In this document: in pieces, positions 1 through 7,677 of the stretch | How positions within the stretch are numbered: position 1 is the first letter of the stretch | Layout of the letters: each line of letters opens with the position of its first letter | Source: Altererythrobacter sp. CAU 1644 | Lineage (GTDB): Bacteria; Pseudomonadota; Alphaproteobacteria; Sphingomonadales; Sphingomonadaceae | Assembly: GCF_029623755.1 (NCBI RefSeq) | Contig: NZ_CP121106.1 | Coordinates: forward strand, 3,166,352-3,230,351 | DNA: 64,000 nucleotides | Direction: 5' to 3' | Made by a program: the position numbers and the translations under genes | Notes under the pieces: model-generated | What the model was told of the DNA's origin: nothing | The model's database searches: none | The model's input: the letters and a program-made list of their open reading frames with translations, nothing else

Positions 1-1438
1 CAATTCCCTGGACCGCGATCGTTCGATCTTCGGACGTCAAGATCAGCTTCGCCGCTCCGAGCTGACCCGCATTCAGCCGGAACCCCTGCCCTGCCATTGC
101 AGCGGACTGGACACGAGCGTTTGCGCTTCCCGGCTCAACTGCAGACGAGCTCGCACCCTTGCCAGCGGCAACCTCGGTCAAGATCCGCTGCTCGGCGATC
201 ACCGCGTCTCGCGAAGCCAGCCAGCCCGTGTGCTCTCCCTTGCCCGCTATGAGGTCGCCGGAGCGCACCAAGGCGCGGGTCCGTTTTTCAATATCGGCAA
301 TCGTCGCTGGCAACCCGAAATCGAGCGCAGCCTTGTAGAGCGCGGTGCGCTCGAAGGCAGCCTCGCGCTGCGAAAGATGACGCACCGCCGAAGCGACGGC
401 CTGTGCCGCTGCGATCGTCTTACGGTCCTGTCTGAGGACCGACTTGGGCACAAGCGGATCAGCCGGATCGCCCCTGACATGCGCGGCGAAGCGTCCCAGC
501 CATGCGCGCCCGCGCTCGACAAGCGAGCCGAACCTGCCAGTTTCGATCGACTGTTTCAGTGTGCGGGTCCGGGCCCGCTCGACCAAGGGCGCGAGGTCCA
601 ACCCGATCGATTTCGCGGTTTCGCTCCAGAGCTTGCCCAAGGTTTCGCGGTCCTCGATCGTGTCCTTGCTGGCGCGCGTATCGAGCGCGGCGATGCGGCC
701 TGCTTCAAGACCAGGACCGCGCCGCGCATCGAGCACTTCCTGGCGGCGGCTCGAGAACGCCATGACCTGTTCGCGGGTGATACCGCGCGCCTCGAAATTG
801 CCATGCTTGAGGGTCGGTCCCGGCTCATAGCCAAGCTTCTCGACCGCGACGCGAAAGCGCGCCATCGCGATAGAATTGAGCGTGGTGTTGAGCTGCCAGA
901 GCCGGTCGTTCTTGAGCGTACGCCACTTCCCGTCCTTGCCTTGCGTGACATTGGCGATGACCGCATGGAAATGGAGGTTCGGCTCCTGGTTGCGGTTGGT
1001 GTCGTGCTGGAACAGGCCGATCGCAAGGTTTCCGGTGGCCTGCGTTACGATCTTGCCTTTCTCCACCATCCGGGTCTCGGCCGCATTCTTCTCAGCCCAG
1101 TCCAGCGCTTCGAGGACGGCTTCGCGGTAGGCGGGGATGATCCGCTCGTCCTTCCCGACGAGCGCCAGCAGCGACCAGCTCTTGGGAACGGAGAAGGTGA
1201 GGTCTGTACCTGGGCGGTGTGCCTGCCCGGGATTGCCGACACTGCTGCCGTCGGGCAGCTCGCCACGCAGCAGCGCGTCGAACGCTTGGGTCTCGACCTT
1301 GCCGTCGAGACCAAGGCGCCTTGCACCCTTGCCGACCCACCGGCCCGAGCGGTCGGCATCGGCGCTCGCGTAGTAATTGTCCGAAGCGAAGTAGCTTGCC
1401 GCCGCCGATGGCGAGCGGACATTGGCGACGGAAAGCAT
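1..1438 (-). CDS. mobF: MobF-family (TrwC/TraI) conjugative relaxase, N-terminal part, cut by window start
   Basis: This gene nicks oriT and stays covalently bound to the transferred strand. The first 479 residues are present. The N-terminus has closely spaced tyrosines (SYF at 15-17, NYY at 21-23) where MobF enzymes keep their catalytic Tyr residues. Next come the conserved HRPGTDLTFSVPKSWS stretch (about 74-89) and the three-histidine metal site: H145, then H156 and H158 in PNLHFHAV. The visible part ends in LILTSEDRTIAVQG, which in the family lies just before the Walker A of the C-terminal helicase, so the helicase half lies to the left. The ATG at 1436-1438 was chosen because the family starts MLS plus this motif. 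It follows the coupling-protein gene by 48 bases. Longer readings on the plus strand here are shadows. Confidence 0.93.
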   Translation of the reverse strand, partial: MLSVANVRSPSAAASYFASDNYYASADADRSGRWVGKGARRLGLDGKVETQAFDALLRGELPDGSSVGNPGQAHRPGTDLTFSVPKSWSLLALVGKDERIIPAYREAVLEALDWAEKNAAETRMVEKGKIVTQATGNLAIGLFQHDTNRNQEPNLHFHAVIANVTQGKDGKWRTLKNDRLWQLNTTLNSIAMARFRVAVEKLGYEPGPTLKHGNFEARGITREQVMAFSSRRQEVLDARRGPGLEAGRIAALDTRASKDTIEDRETLGKLWSETAKSIGLDLAPLVERARTRTLKQSIETGRFGSLVERGRAWLGRFAAHVRGDPADPLVPKSVLRQDRKTIAAAQAVASAVRHLSQREAAFERTALYKAALDFGLPATIADIEKRTRALVRSGDLIAGKGEHTGWLASRDAVIAEQRILTEVAAGKGASSSAVEPGSANARVQSAAMAGQGFRLNAGQLGAAKLILTSEDRTIAVQGI

Positions 1439-1486
1439 GGGCTGGGATCACTTTCTCTTGGCCCTCGTCCCCTCCCCGGTTGAGCG

Positions 1487-3826
1487 TCACATATCCGGAT
1501 CGAAGTCCCCGTAATCGTGACCATGGTCCTGCCCCTGATCGGCATCGCGACCCTGCTTCGCTGCACCGCCCAGCAGCGACTTCTGCTGCTCTTCCTGGAG
1601 CCTCTGGTCGGCCTTGCCGCGCGCGACGTGTGCTCGCTGATGCGCTGCGGGATCGGGAATATCGGATCTGGCGGAAGGCACAGCCCGTTGCTCCATGCCG
1701 CGGTGCTCCTCAGCTTTCGAAGACAGAGGAAGTTCGGATTGAGCCGGCCGCTGAGGGTCCGATGTCGCCTTTTTCCCTCGCGCATTCGGATCGCGACGCT
1801 TCCTTGTCTGGTCCGGTCGAGCCTGATCGCCCTTGTTGCTGCGACGGGTCCGGCGCAGTTCCTTTTTGTCTTCCTTGTCGGCTTTCTTTTCAGCGCTGTC
1901 GGAGCGATCGTGCGCGTCCCTCATCCGGCGAGGATCACCATCATTGTCGCCTGTTTCAGAGGCTGCTCCGGCACCGCCCCCTGCTCCATCTTTACCATCA
2001 GAGTGCCGGGTCTGCGGCGGTGGCTTCGGCATATCGCGGGGAATGAAGCCTTCGGCTACCCGAGGCCAGTTGCGCGGTGCGAGAACCACGGGTGCCGCCG
2101 GAAATCCTTCGGGAAACTTGATGAAACCATGAAGGTTCTTGAGCTTCATCAGCTCGTCAGGAAGCAGCAACGGAACGACCTGGCGCCGGGGCGTCAGGCT
2201 CACCGCGTCACGCGCATTGTTGTAGCCGTAGCTGTAACCTTCCTCCATCTCGCGAACCTCGCGGTGGCCGATGATATCGGAACACCAGGTGGCGGTCTCG
2301 CGATCTGCTGTGCCAAGGATCAGCTTGGTGCGGGCAAGCGAGGAGAGGGTCATCGCCATGTTCTCACCGTAGACATCCTTGAGCTTGGCAAAGGCATGAA
2401 TCCCGGTGACGATCGCGCCCCCGAAATTGCGCGCGGTCTGGAGGCCCTTTTCGAGTGAAGGGAGACGATGCAGGGCGCCCAGTTCGTCGATCAGGAACCA
2501 GAGCCTGATGTCCCGCGAGCGCTGGCCCGCCATCAGCGTATTGATCGCGGTATCGAGCCACAGCGTGAGTAACTGCGAGAGCACGCTCATGTCGATGTAG
2601 CGGGCAGACAGGAACAGGATCGAGCCCGGTCCTCCTGCCCCATTGATCCACTCGCGGACCGAAAAGGGCTTCCCGTCTTCGGGCAGCATCTGGAGCGCCT
2701 TGGCATTGACATTGAACACTGCACGCACCGATTCCGCCATGCGCGCCGCGCTCGGCGTGCTGATGGGACCGGCCATGGTATCTTCGACGAGACGGTGCAG
2801 ATCGGAGAGATCGGCGTTCATGAGTTCGTGCGCCAGCGCGGCGTTGGTGCCCCGCCCCGCTTCGGCGAGCTTGAGACAGGTCTCGACGAACAGCGTGCGC
2901 GCGGCGAGCACCCAGAACTGTTCGGCGCCGCCCCCATCATGCGGGACGAGCGACTCCGCTGCGGCATGGAATTCGGCACGCGTGGAGCAATCGTTGAACA
3001 CGCTCCATGCGGGGCAACGCGCGTCGAGCGGGTTGAGAATGATGTCGCGTTTGGGATCGTAGAAGGTTTCGACAAAGGCCCCGGTAAGATCGAAAATGAC
3101 CGCACGTTCGCCCCGTTCACGGATCTCCCTGGTAAGCTCGGTTAGGACGACGGTCTTGCCTGTCCCGGTTGTGCCAACAAGCATCGCGTGGCTCTGCTCG
3201 AGGCGCCAAGGCCAGCTGACCCCTGCCAGATGCGCTGGAGAATAGAAGCCCGCATCCCGCAGCGAAGCCGACCCGGCCAGACGCCAGCGCCAGCCCAACG
3301 CATCGCCATACTCGCGGGCACGGGCATTGCGGTTGTGCGCGGCGATCTCCCGGTCAAGTTCACGCAAGGTAGCAAGCTCCGCCCCGCGCACATGCTTCTT
3401 CTGTTTGGACTTCTCGCCGAAGCGTTCGGCAACCCACCAGAAAAGAGCGAAGAGCGGCGCAAGAATGAACCCAGCAAGCCACAAGGCGCTGATCACCGCG
3501 CTCCGGAATAGCGCGACCGCTTCGCGCATCGGCGGGTAATCGGTCACGACGGAAATAGGAAAAGCAACGAGGTTCCCATCGGCCAGCTTGAGGTTCACAA
3601 GCTTGTCCGGATCGAACTCCATGAAGGCATAACCAGAGGCATAGGCATGCATCCACAGGAGGTAGACCTGATAGTCGTCTAGCGCGCTGCTTACGTCCCA
3701 ATAGACCAGCCCGAGAACGACCAGGAGTGTCACGATCAGGGGTCCCTTGAGGCCCGCGGCAAACATGAAGCCGAAATGCCCGAGGAGCTGGCTGCCGCGG
3801 GTGAAGTTGACGAGATTATGCTTCAT
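1487..3826 (-). CDS. traD: Type IV coupling protein (TraD/TrwB/VirD4 family)
   Basis: This inner-membrane ATPase brings the relaxosome to the type IV secretion channel. The 779-residue protein has two N-terminal membrane segments (about 28-48 and 106-131), Walker A GTTGTGKT (218-225), Walker B LWFLIDEL (443-450) and a conserved region after it (GGAIVTGIHAFAKL). From about residue 610 the tail is low-complexity and charged, ending in an acidic DYGDFDPDM. In F-type TraD the C-terminal tail binds the oriT accessory protein, so this tail may dock the small protein encoded just upstream (inference). The ATG at 3824-3826 was preferred over an upstream in-frame codon because GGGAGG sits before it and the membrane segments then start normally. 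It overlaps the upstream gene by 11 bases, suggesting translational coupling. Confidence 0.93.
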   Translation of the reverse strand: MKHNLVNFTRGSQLLGHFGFMFAAGLKGPLIVTLLVVLGLVYWDVSSALDDYQVYLLWMHAYASGYAFMEFDPDKLVNLKLADGNLVAFPISVVTDYPPMREAVALFRSAVISALWLAGFILAPLFALFWWVAERFGEKSKQKKHVRGAELATLRELDREIAAHNRNARAREYGDALGWRWRLAGSASLRDAGFYSPAHLAGVSWPWRLEQSHAMLVGTTGTGKTVVLTELTREIRERGERAVIFDLTGAFVETFYDPKRDIILNPLDARCPAWSVFNDCSTRAEFHAAAESLVPHDGGGAEQFWVLAARTLFVETCLKLAEAGRGTNAALAHELMNADLSDLHRLVEDTMAGPISTPSAARMAESVRAVFNVNAKALQMLPEDGKPFSVREWINGAGGPGSILFLSARYIDMSVLSQLLTLWLDTAINTLMAGQRSRDIRLWFLIDELGALHRLPSLEKGLQTARNFGGAIVTGIHAFAKLKDVYGENMAMTLSSLARTKLILGTADRETATWCSDIIGHREVREMEEGYSYGYNNARDAVSLTPRRQVVPLLLPDELMKLKNLHGFIKFPEGFPAAPVVLAPRNWPRVAEGFIPRDMPKPPPQTRHSDGKDGAGGGAGAASETGDNDGDPRRMRDAHDRSDSAEKKADKEDKKELRRTRRSNKGDQARPDQTRKRRDPNARGKKATSDPQRPAQSELPLSSKAEEHRGMEQRAVPSARSDIPDPAAHQRAHVARGKADQRLQEEQQKSLLGGAAKQGRDADQGQDHGHDYGDFDPDM

Positions 3827-4145
3827 CGTCGCCTCCCATGGATCGGGGTGCAACGATACCGAGGCGTTCCAGCCGGCGCTGGTAGGCAGCGACCGTTCTG
3901 TCGCGCAGAGTGCTGTCGGGATGATGCGTAAGCAGCGCATCCAATGCGACCGTGATGAAGATGTGCTGGCGCACCGGATCGGTCGCCGGCGTCCTCAGAT
4001 CAGCTTCGGTCGCGCGCTGCCAGGCATCGAAGATGCAATCGCAAACAACGATACTCGCGCTGACCCTGCGCTCGTCTGCTTGTTTCCTGATCCATTCGGC
4101 GATCAGGGGCGTGACATAGGTCACGAACCGGTGGTGTCTTTGCAT
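3816..4145 (-). CDS. Ribbon-helix-helix relaxosome accessory protein (TrwA/TraM-like position)
   Basis: This 109-residue basic protein begins with RFVTYVTPLIAEWIRKQA followed by DERRVSASIVVCDCIF, the strand-helix-helix pattern of a ribbon-helix-helix DNA-binding domain. The remainder is helical. It lies first in the order accessory gene, coupling protein, relaxase, which is the order trwA-trwB-trwC of R388. There TrwA binds oriT, stimulates nicking and represses its own operon. By position and fold I infer the same role here, with binding sites in the palindromes just upstream. No close named family was recognised, so it could also be only a local repressor. The ATG has AAGGAA and GGAAAA upstream. 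Confidence 0.6.
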   Translation of the reverse strand: MQRHHRFVTYVTPLIAEWIRKQADERRVSASIVVCDCIFDAWQRATEADLRTPATDPVRQHIFITVALDALLTHHPDSTLRDRTVAAYQRRLERLGIVAPRSMGGDDEA

Positions 4146-4272
4146 TTTTCCAAGTTCCTTGTGTTCAAAGAACCTGGCTCACCCTTCGAAAGGCAAGTGC
4201 CACTCTAGGCCGCAGCAGGGGGTGTAGGAAAACGGAAAATTCACAAACAATTGCAGGAGGCTAGATGGATCT

Positions 4273-4309
4273 GTGCCGACTCGGCACGGTCCGGCGAGCA
4301 ACTGGACCG
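4273..4309. repeat. Adjacent inverted repeats in the oriT candidate
   Basis: The perfect repeat GTGCCGA-c-TCGGCAC spans 4273-4287. It is followed at once by CGGTCC (4287-4292) and its complement GGACCG (4304-4309). Such paired hairpins near the nick are typical relaxase and accessory-protein recognition sites. The function is inferred. Confidence 0.5.
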
Positions 4310-4339
4310 CATCCGGCACAGAAGATGGTATCGGCGAAA

Positions 4340-4357
4340 TTTCGTGAATTCGCGAAA
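4340..4357. promoter_or_regulatory. Near-palindromic operator candidate
   Basis: TTTCGTGAATTCGCGAAA is an 18-base palindrome with one mismatched symmetric pair. It lies about 200 bases upstream of the ribbon-helix-helix gene and is a plausible binding site for that protein. Confidence 0.4.
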
Positions 4358-4560
4358 CAATTCCGCGCCTTCCATTGCAGCACCCGCTGCGTACGGTGTG
4401 CCAATTCTGTTCCCCATTGCGCGGCGAAATCCGGTGATCTTGGTCGTTCCGTTCTCGAAGGCATTTTCCAGCAAAGCCCTTGGCGGCGCGAGCATCCAGT
4501 TCGCGGCCGTAATCCAGCCTGATCTGTAATTGAAAGAATACCACGCACAAAGACCGCACC

Positions 4561-4780
4561 CCCGTAAAGGCTGCGGCAAAGGAGCGCGTGCGGTGCCCGG
4601 GACCGGGGCCTGTCGGTGCCGCGGCACCGCGCCGGACCGACCCGCTGCCGCTCGGGAGTGCGCGCGGGGCCCAGAACAAAAATGGCCGCGCCCGCAGGAG
4701 CACCGCCGAAGGCGGGGCGGGACCGAGCGCGTCCCCAGCCCCGCTCCACATTTCGTCCCGCTCCAGTGCCAGCGAACACG
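4561..4780. other. GC-rich structured intergenic stretch
   Basis: I see no credible gene here. It contains the perfect palindrome CGGTGCCGCGGCACCG (4614-4629) and a small hairpin CCGCC-gaa-GGCGG (4703-4715). Open reading frames crossing it have no family-like sequence and are artefacts of high GC. Confidence 0.5.
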
Positions 4781-4814
4781 AAAAAAGGGCAGGAACCGTC
4801 ACCGGCTCCTGCCC
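4781..4814 (-). terminator. Rho-independent terminator of the 73-residue gene
   Basis: Read on the minus strand, GGGCAGGA and TCCTGCCC form the base of a stem that continues through a G-T pair and CCG/CGG around a four-base loop. Six T residues follow (4781-4786). It lies 11 bases after the stop of the gene at 4826-5047. Confidence 0.85.
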
Positions 4815-4825
4815 TCGTTTGGTCG

Positions 4826-5047
4826 TCAGTATTCGTCCAGCAAGGCCCCATGGACCGTGTGCACCACGCGGCTGGCGAGATGCGCAGGCAGTGCGTTGTA
4901 GTCACCCTCGTCCAGGGCGAAGTAGCCCAGGTCTTCATCTTCCACCACGTGCTGGTCGAAGAAACTGTGCAGGGCGCGCCTTTCGGCAACTGCAAGCGCT
5001 TCGAAATAGCTGTGCGCGTTCGTGTCCAAGGTGCTGAGTGCAGTCAT
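4826..5047 (-). CDS. Small acidic protein of unknown function
   Basis: The gene encodes 73 residues starting MTALSTLDTNAHSYF and ending VVHTVHGALLDEY. The middle is acidic (VVEDEDLGYFALDEGDYNAL) and there is no signal peptide or membrane segment. I do not recognise the family. The ATG at 5045-5047 was chosen because a strong CAGGAGG lies just upstream; a longer reading would start inside the leader hairpin. It is the first gene right of the oriT candidate and would enter a recipient first. Small acidic proteins in this position are often anti-defence or DNA-mimic proteins, but that is only an inference from place and charge. Confidence 0.7.
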   Translation of the reverse strand: MTALSTLDTNAHSYFEALAVAERRALHSFFDQHVVEDEDLGYFALDEGDYNALPAHLASRVVHTVHGALLDEY

Positions 5048-5094
5048 GATATCCTCCTGAAACCTGTCGCTGAGACGACAGGAAACAGGCGGAG
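5048..5094 (-). promoter_or_regulatory. Hairpin leader with partly sequestered Shine-Dalgarno
   Basis: On the minus strand CCTGTCG pairs with CGACAGG (5063-5082 in window coordinates). An outer CCTG further upstream can pair with the CAGG that begins the Shine-Dalgarno CAGGAGG. The same layout recurs before the genes starting at 7677 and 9278, and less clearly at 15989 and 20341. Confidence 0.5.
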
Positions 5095-5238
5095 GGGCAT
5101 GGGGCCGGCGGGTCAGGGATCGCCCCGAGGGCGACCGCGAAGCGGCGGTGGGGGCAACGATTTTGTCGGACCGGAGCAAAGCGCAGGGGAGGCAAAATGG
5201 TGGGGCCCCGCCGTCCTTGACGCGCCGGCCCTATGCCC
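5095..5238. repeat. Large inverted repeat, 21-base arms, 102-base interior
   Basis: The arms at 5095-5115 and 5218-5238 match as inverted repeats in 19 of 21 positions. The interior holds smaller hairpins, including CGCCC-cga-GGGCG near 5121-5133 and CCGC-gaa-GCGG. It lies 48 bases upstream of the 73-residue gene. The remaining bases 5239-5390 show no gene or motif I can name. Confidence 0.7.
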
Positions 5239-5390
5239 ATCACCCTTGGAACTCGGTGAGCCAGCCCCCTCCCCCGCTCCGTTACCTAGTGCAAGGGACG
5301 ACCCGCGCGATTGGACTTTCCTACAGGCTGTGCCCGGGTGCATGTTGATCGAAGGGAGGATCCACCGAGGGGTGCAGGAAAGGAACCCCG

Positions 5391-5645
5391 ATGCCAACCA
5401 AACGAAGCGCTGTCGCAGCACTCCGGAAACTCGAGGCCGACCGGCTGGCACTTGCCGAGCGCCAGAAACAACTTGAGGAGCAAGCCGCCCTAGAACTGGG
5501 CCGCATCATATTGGGAACAGGACTTGAGACCTTCTCGAAGAAGGCGCTCGCAAGAGTTGCCGGAGAACTTGGAAAGCTCGGCGAAGAAGCATCTCTGCAG
5601 AGGCTGCTTCCACCGGCTCGCTCATCTTCTCCTACCGAACAGTGA
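5391..5645 (+). CDS. Small helical protein, TraC/DUF6437-like
   Basis: The 84-residue protein starts MPTKRSAVAALRKLEADRLAL, continues as a charged amphipathic helix (LAERQKQLEEQAALELGRI) and ends in a second helical part (ALARVAGELGKLGEEASLQRL). A short coiled coil followed by an ELGRIIL-type segment resembles small conjugation-associated proteins of the Ti-plasmid TraC kind and the sphingomonad DUF6437 family, recalled from memory and not searched. AAAGGAAC lies ahead of the ATG. It is one of the few plus-strand genes in this part of the element and converges on ssb. Confidence 0.65.
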   Translation: MPTKRSAVAALRKLEADRLALAERQKQLEEQAALELGRIILGTGLETFSKKALARVAGELGKLGEEASLQRLLPPARSSSPTEQ

Positions 5646-5666
5646 ACCGGAGAGTAGGAACAGTAA

Positions 5667-5700
5667 GAAGGGGCCCTGTCCGGTAGGACAGGACCCCTTC
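5667..5700. terminator. Stem-loop between convergent genes
   Basis: GAAGGGG and CCCCTTC flank CCTGTCC-ggta-GGACAGG, with one internal mismatch. The 15-pair hairpin lies between the ends of the 84-residue gene and ssb. There is no long T-run on either side, so termination is likely but unproven. Confidence 0.65.
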
Positions 5701-5723
5701 GGGAGGGAGACCGACGGGAGAGT

Positions 5724-6122
5724 TCAGTCGATCTCGGGAGCGTCGGTGTTCTCGTTGTCGTCGCTCGAACCACTGCCGCGGGAGAGGAAATCGACCTTGT
5801 CCGCGAGGATCTCGGTACCGTAGCGCGTGACCCCGTCCTTGTCCTCCCACTGGGTGTAGTGGATACGGCCCTGGACGCTGACCAGCTGGCCCTTGGTGCA
5901 GTACTGGCCGACGGTCTTGGCGAGGCCATTGAAGCAGGTCACCCGGTGGAACTCGCTTTCCTTGGCGGTGTAGCCGTTCTCGTCCTTGTAGGTCTTGCCG
6001 TCCTTGTCGCGTGCTGGGCGATCGGTGACGACGGTGATCCCGGTGACATTGGTGCCGCCCTTGGTCTCGCGGGTATCCGGATCGCGGGCGATGCGGCCGG
6101 TGAGGATTGCGATATTGGTCAT
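5724..6122 (-). CDS. ssb: Single-stranded DNA-binding protein
   Basis: This 132-residue protein coats single-stranded DNA, here most likely the strand arriving during conjugation or the excised circle. The OB fold is clear: MTNIAILTGRIARDPDTRET, then FHRVTCFNGLAKTVGQYCTKGQ, VSVQGRIHYTQWEDKDG and ADKVDFLSRG. The C-terminal tail is short and acidic but ends DAPEID, not the usual DDDIPF-like tip that recruits host replication proteins. The ATG at 6120-6122 has AAGGA upstream and is preceded by two small hairpins. A second chromosomal SSB presumably exists elsewhere. SSB genes are common in plasmid leading regions. Confidence 0.93.
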   Translation of the reverse strand: MTNIAILTGRIARDPDTRETKGGTNVTGITVVTDRPARDKDGKTYKDENGYTAKESEFHRVTCFNGLAKTVGQYCTKGQLVSVQGRIHYTQWEDKDGVTRYGTEILADKVDFLSRGSGSSDDNENTDAPEID

Positions 6123-6401
6123 GGTGTAAGTCCTTCGGTTCCTCAAACCGGAGACCATCTCCGGCTTGCGAACATCCAGAAGAAGCAGGGCATGGGAGGA
6201 CTGCACCGCAGGCCAGCAGACATCGTCTGGGGGCCGAAGGGGAACCTGTTCATGACGGGTGGTGCGGGCAGGCAGCGCAGCTGCCAACACGGCCGGCAAG
6301 GAACGGGTTGCTGTCCTCAGCTGACCTGATTCAGGACTGTTCGCGAAGAAAGCCGGATGGGTATCGGGTGCGGGCCTGAAGGTGCCAATACCCTGCTGCA
6401 A
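6123..6401. other. Intergenic leader of ssb with short hairpins, no gene seen
   Basis: Two hairpins lie close to the ssb start: CGGTT/AACCG directly 5' of the Shine-Dalgarno, and CCGGAGA-cca-TCTCCGG (6148-6164). A further perfect hairpin GGCAGC-gca-GCTGCC is at 6271-6285. Nothing else in these 279 bases looks coding. Confidence 0.5.
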
Positions 6402-6671
6402 TCAGCCTGCTCCATCGCCTTCCGATGCCGCCAGGAGATCCATGAAGTTGCGGGCTGCTTCCCGGTCTTCCTCGTTTTCGAACGCAACGTCGAGATCGGG
6501 GGCAGACCCAAACATGTGCAGGAACGACCACAGTGCAAAGCGCTTGCCCCGGTCGTCCTCAAGGCCGAGATCGACCCGGCAATGCTCAATGCCGGCTGCA
6601 AAGGTGTCGGGAGAAACCCCGGAGAGGTCGGTGGTGGCAAAGTAGCGCTGCAGCAGATCGTCAAGTTGCAT
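6402..6671 (-). CDS. Hypothetical acidic protein
   Basis: The 89-residue protein starts MQLDDLLQRYFATTDLSGVS and contains LEDDRGKRFALWSFLHMFG and AFENEEDREAARNFMDLLAAS. It is acidic and helical, with no membrane segment. I do not recognise the family. The start is uncertain: the ATG at 6669-6671 gives a compact protein but has a weak ribosome binding site, and an in-frame ATG 36 bases upstream is possible. It follows the DUF2493 gene by 70 bases on the same strand and is probably in its operon. Confidence 0.6.
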   Translation of the reverse strand: MQLDDLLQRYFATTDLSGVSPDTFAAGIEHCRVDLGLEDDRGKRFALWSFLHMFGSAPDLDVAFENEEDREAARNFMDLLAASEGDGAG

Positions 6672-6741
6672 GACCGGTCCATAGTCGGGTCGATGCCGGA
6701 TGCACATGCAGACGTTTACGATGCTGATGATGAATGCCCAC

Positions 6742-7677
6742 TCAGGACCCGGGAGAGGTGCCCAAGAGGCCGCGGCGATCGACCACCGTGATCCGGCGTG
6801 CCTTGGCATCGATGACGAGCCGTTCGGTCACGCCATTTCCCGGAAAGGCGACGACGTAACGCGGATTGAGCGCAAGCATTTGCTCGTTGCGCTTGAAGCC
6901 GGCGCGGGCACCAAGCCGACGATCGAGCGAATAGGTCAGCTGCTGCACCTCGCGGCGCTCGGCCCAGCTCGCTGCGAGGCGATCTGCACCCTTGCCATCG
7001 CCGCCATGGACCAGGAAGAGATCTGGAACCGCATCGCGAACCTTGTCCAGCGTTGCCCAGATATTGTCAGCATATCGCTTCGCATCCTCGGCGCTCTCGA
7101 AGCTCTGGCGACCACCGGCGAAGAGGACCGGAATTCCTTCCGGAATCAGAGCGTGACGCCGCTTCTCAGCACGTGCGCGGAGGAAATCGCGGGCATCGAT
7201 AACAGCCGACGTGAGATGGCGCGAATGGCTCGCACGCGAGCCGGAAACGGGCTTCCACGAGGAACCGGTCTCGTCGCGGTAAAGTGCTGCCGCCGCCTCG
7301 CGCATCTGCTCAAAGGCAAGCATGCTGGCTTCGGCAGCCTGCGCACGCTCAACCTGCTCTTCAAGATTGCTCGAATGCACTTCGGACCCGTCGGCTGATG
7401 CGAGGAGGACCCGGATCTCGTCGCCGGCCCGGTCAAGTTGAGCCGACTTGCGGCTGGCTGCGCGGTGAAAGAGATTGACCACGCCCCAGGCAATATCCTC
7501 GGCATCTGCTTCCAGGGCCGTGTCGGAAAACATCGCGAAGAGGTCGGACCATACGGCACCAAGCGTCTGGTCGATCGCATCCTCGCAGGGAAAGTCGGTC
7601 TCGTTGAAGGGGGCTGGCCTGATGCTGAGGCCTGAAAGGTCGAGGCCGCTCAACTGGTCGATGAAGCTGTCGTACAT
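6742..7677 (-). CDS. DUF2493 (SLOG-superfamily) protein
   Basis: The 311-residue protein has an N-terminal helical region of about 190 residues and a C-terminal Rossmann-like DUF2493 domain: IPVLFAGGRQSF, then LFLVHGGDGKGADRLAASWA, AGFKRNEQMLA and VVAFPGNGVTERLVI. DUF2493 belongs to the SLOG superfamily, whose members bind or process nucleotides and nucleotide-derived signals; the actual ligand here is unknown. The ATG at 7675-7677 has CAGGAG upstream, and a longer reading would run through the structured leader. The family is common on plasmids and ICEs of alphaproteobacteria. In this element it sits between SSB and ArdC, suggesting a role early after transfer. Confidence 0.85.
   Translation of the reverse strand: MYDSFIDQLSGLDLSGLSIRPAPFNETDFPCEDAIDQTLGAVWSDLFAMFSDTALEADAEDIAWGVVNLFHRAASRKSAQLDRAGDEIRVLLASADGSEVHSSNLEEQVERAQAAEASMLAFEQMREAAAALYRDETGSSWKPVSGSRASHSRHLTSAVIDARDFLRARAEKRRHALIPEGIPVLFAGGRQSFESAEDAKRYADNIWATLDKVRDAVPDLFLVHGGDGKGADRLAASWAERREVQQLTYSLDRRLGARAGFKRNEQMLALNPRYVVAFPGNGVTERLVIDAKARRITVVDRRGLLGTSPGS

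Larger units (their letters stand above)
4146..4560. other. Candidate origin of transfer (oriT) region, no gene seen
   Basis: This non-coding stretch lies immediately upstream of the accessory-coupling-relaxase operon, where R388-type systems carry oriT. It is locally AT-richer than its surroundings and contains several inverted repeats: GTGCCGA/TCGGCAC (4273-4287), CGGTCC/GGACCG (4287-4292 and 4304-4309) and a near-palindrome at 4340-4357. It also has one copy of a 15-base repeat (4220-4234) found again at 21404-21418. The operon promoter must also lie here. The nick site itself cannot be assigned by eye. Confidence 0.5.

Noticed and set aside
230..1483. 417-residue plus-strand reading frame
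   Set aside because: It is antisense to the relaxase, whose motifs are clear on the minus strand; the plus-strand protein has no family-like sequence.
4179..5037. Several overlapping reading frames of 85-286 residues on both strands in the oriT and GC-rich stretch
   Set aside because: They are rich in Arg, Pro, Ala and Ser, lack ribosome binding sites and cross palindromes; the pattern is that of non-coding high-GC DNA.
6123..6401. N-terminal extension of ssb through the upstream region
   Set aside because: The OB fold starts at the ATG at 6120-6122 with a good ribosome binding site; the extension is low-complexity and crosses hairpins.
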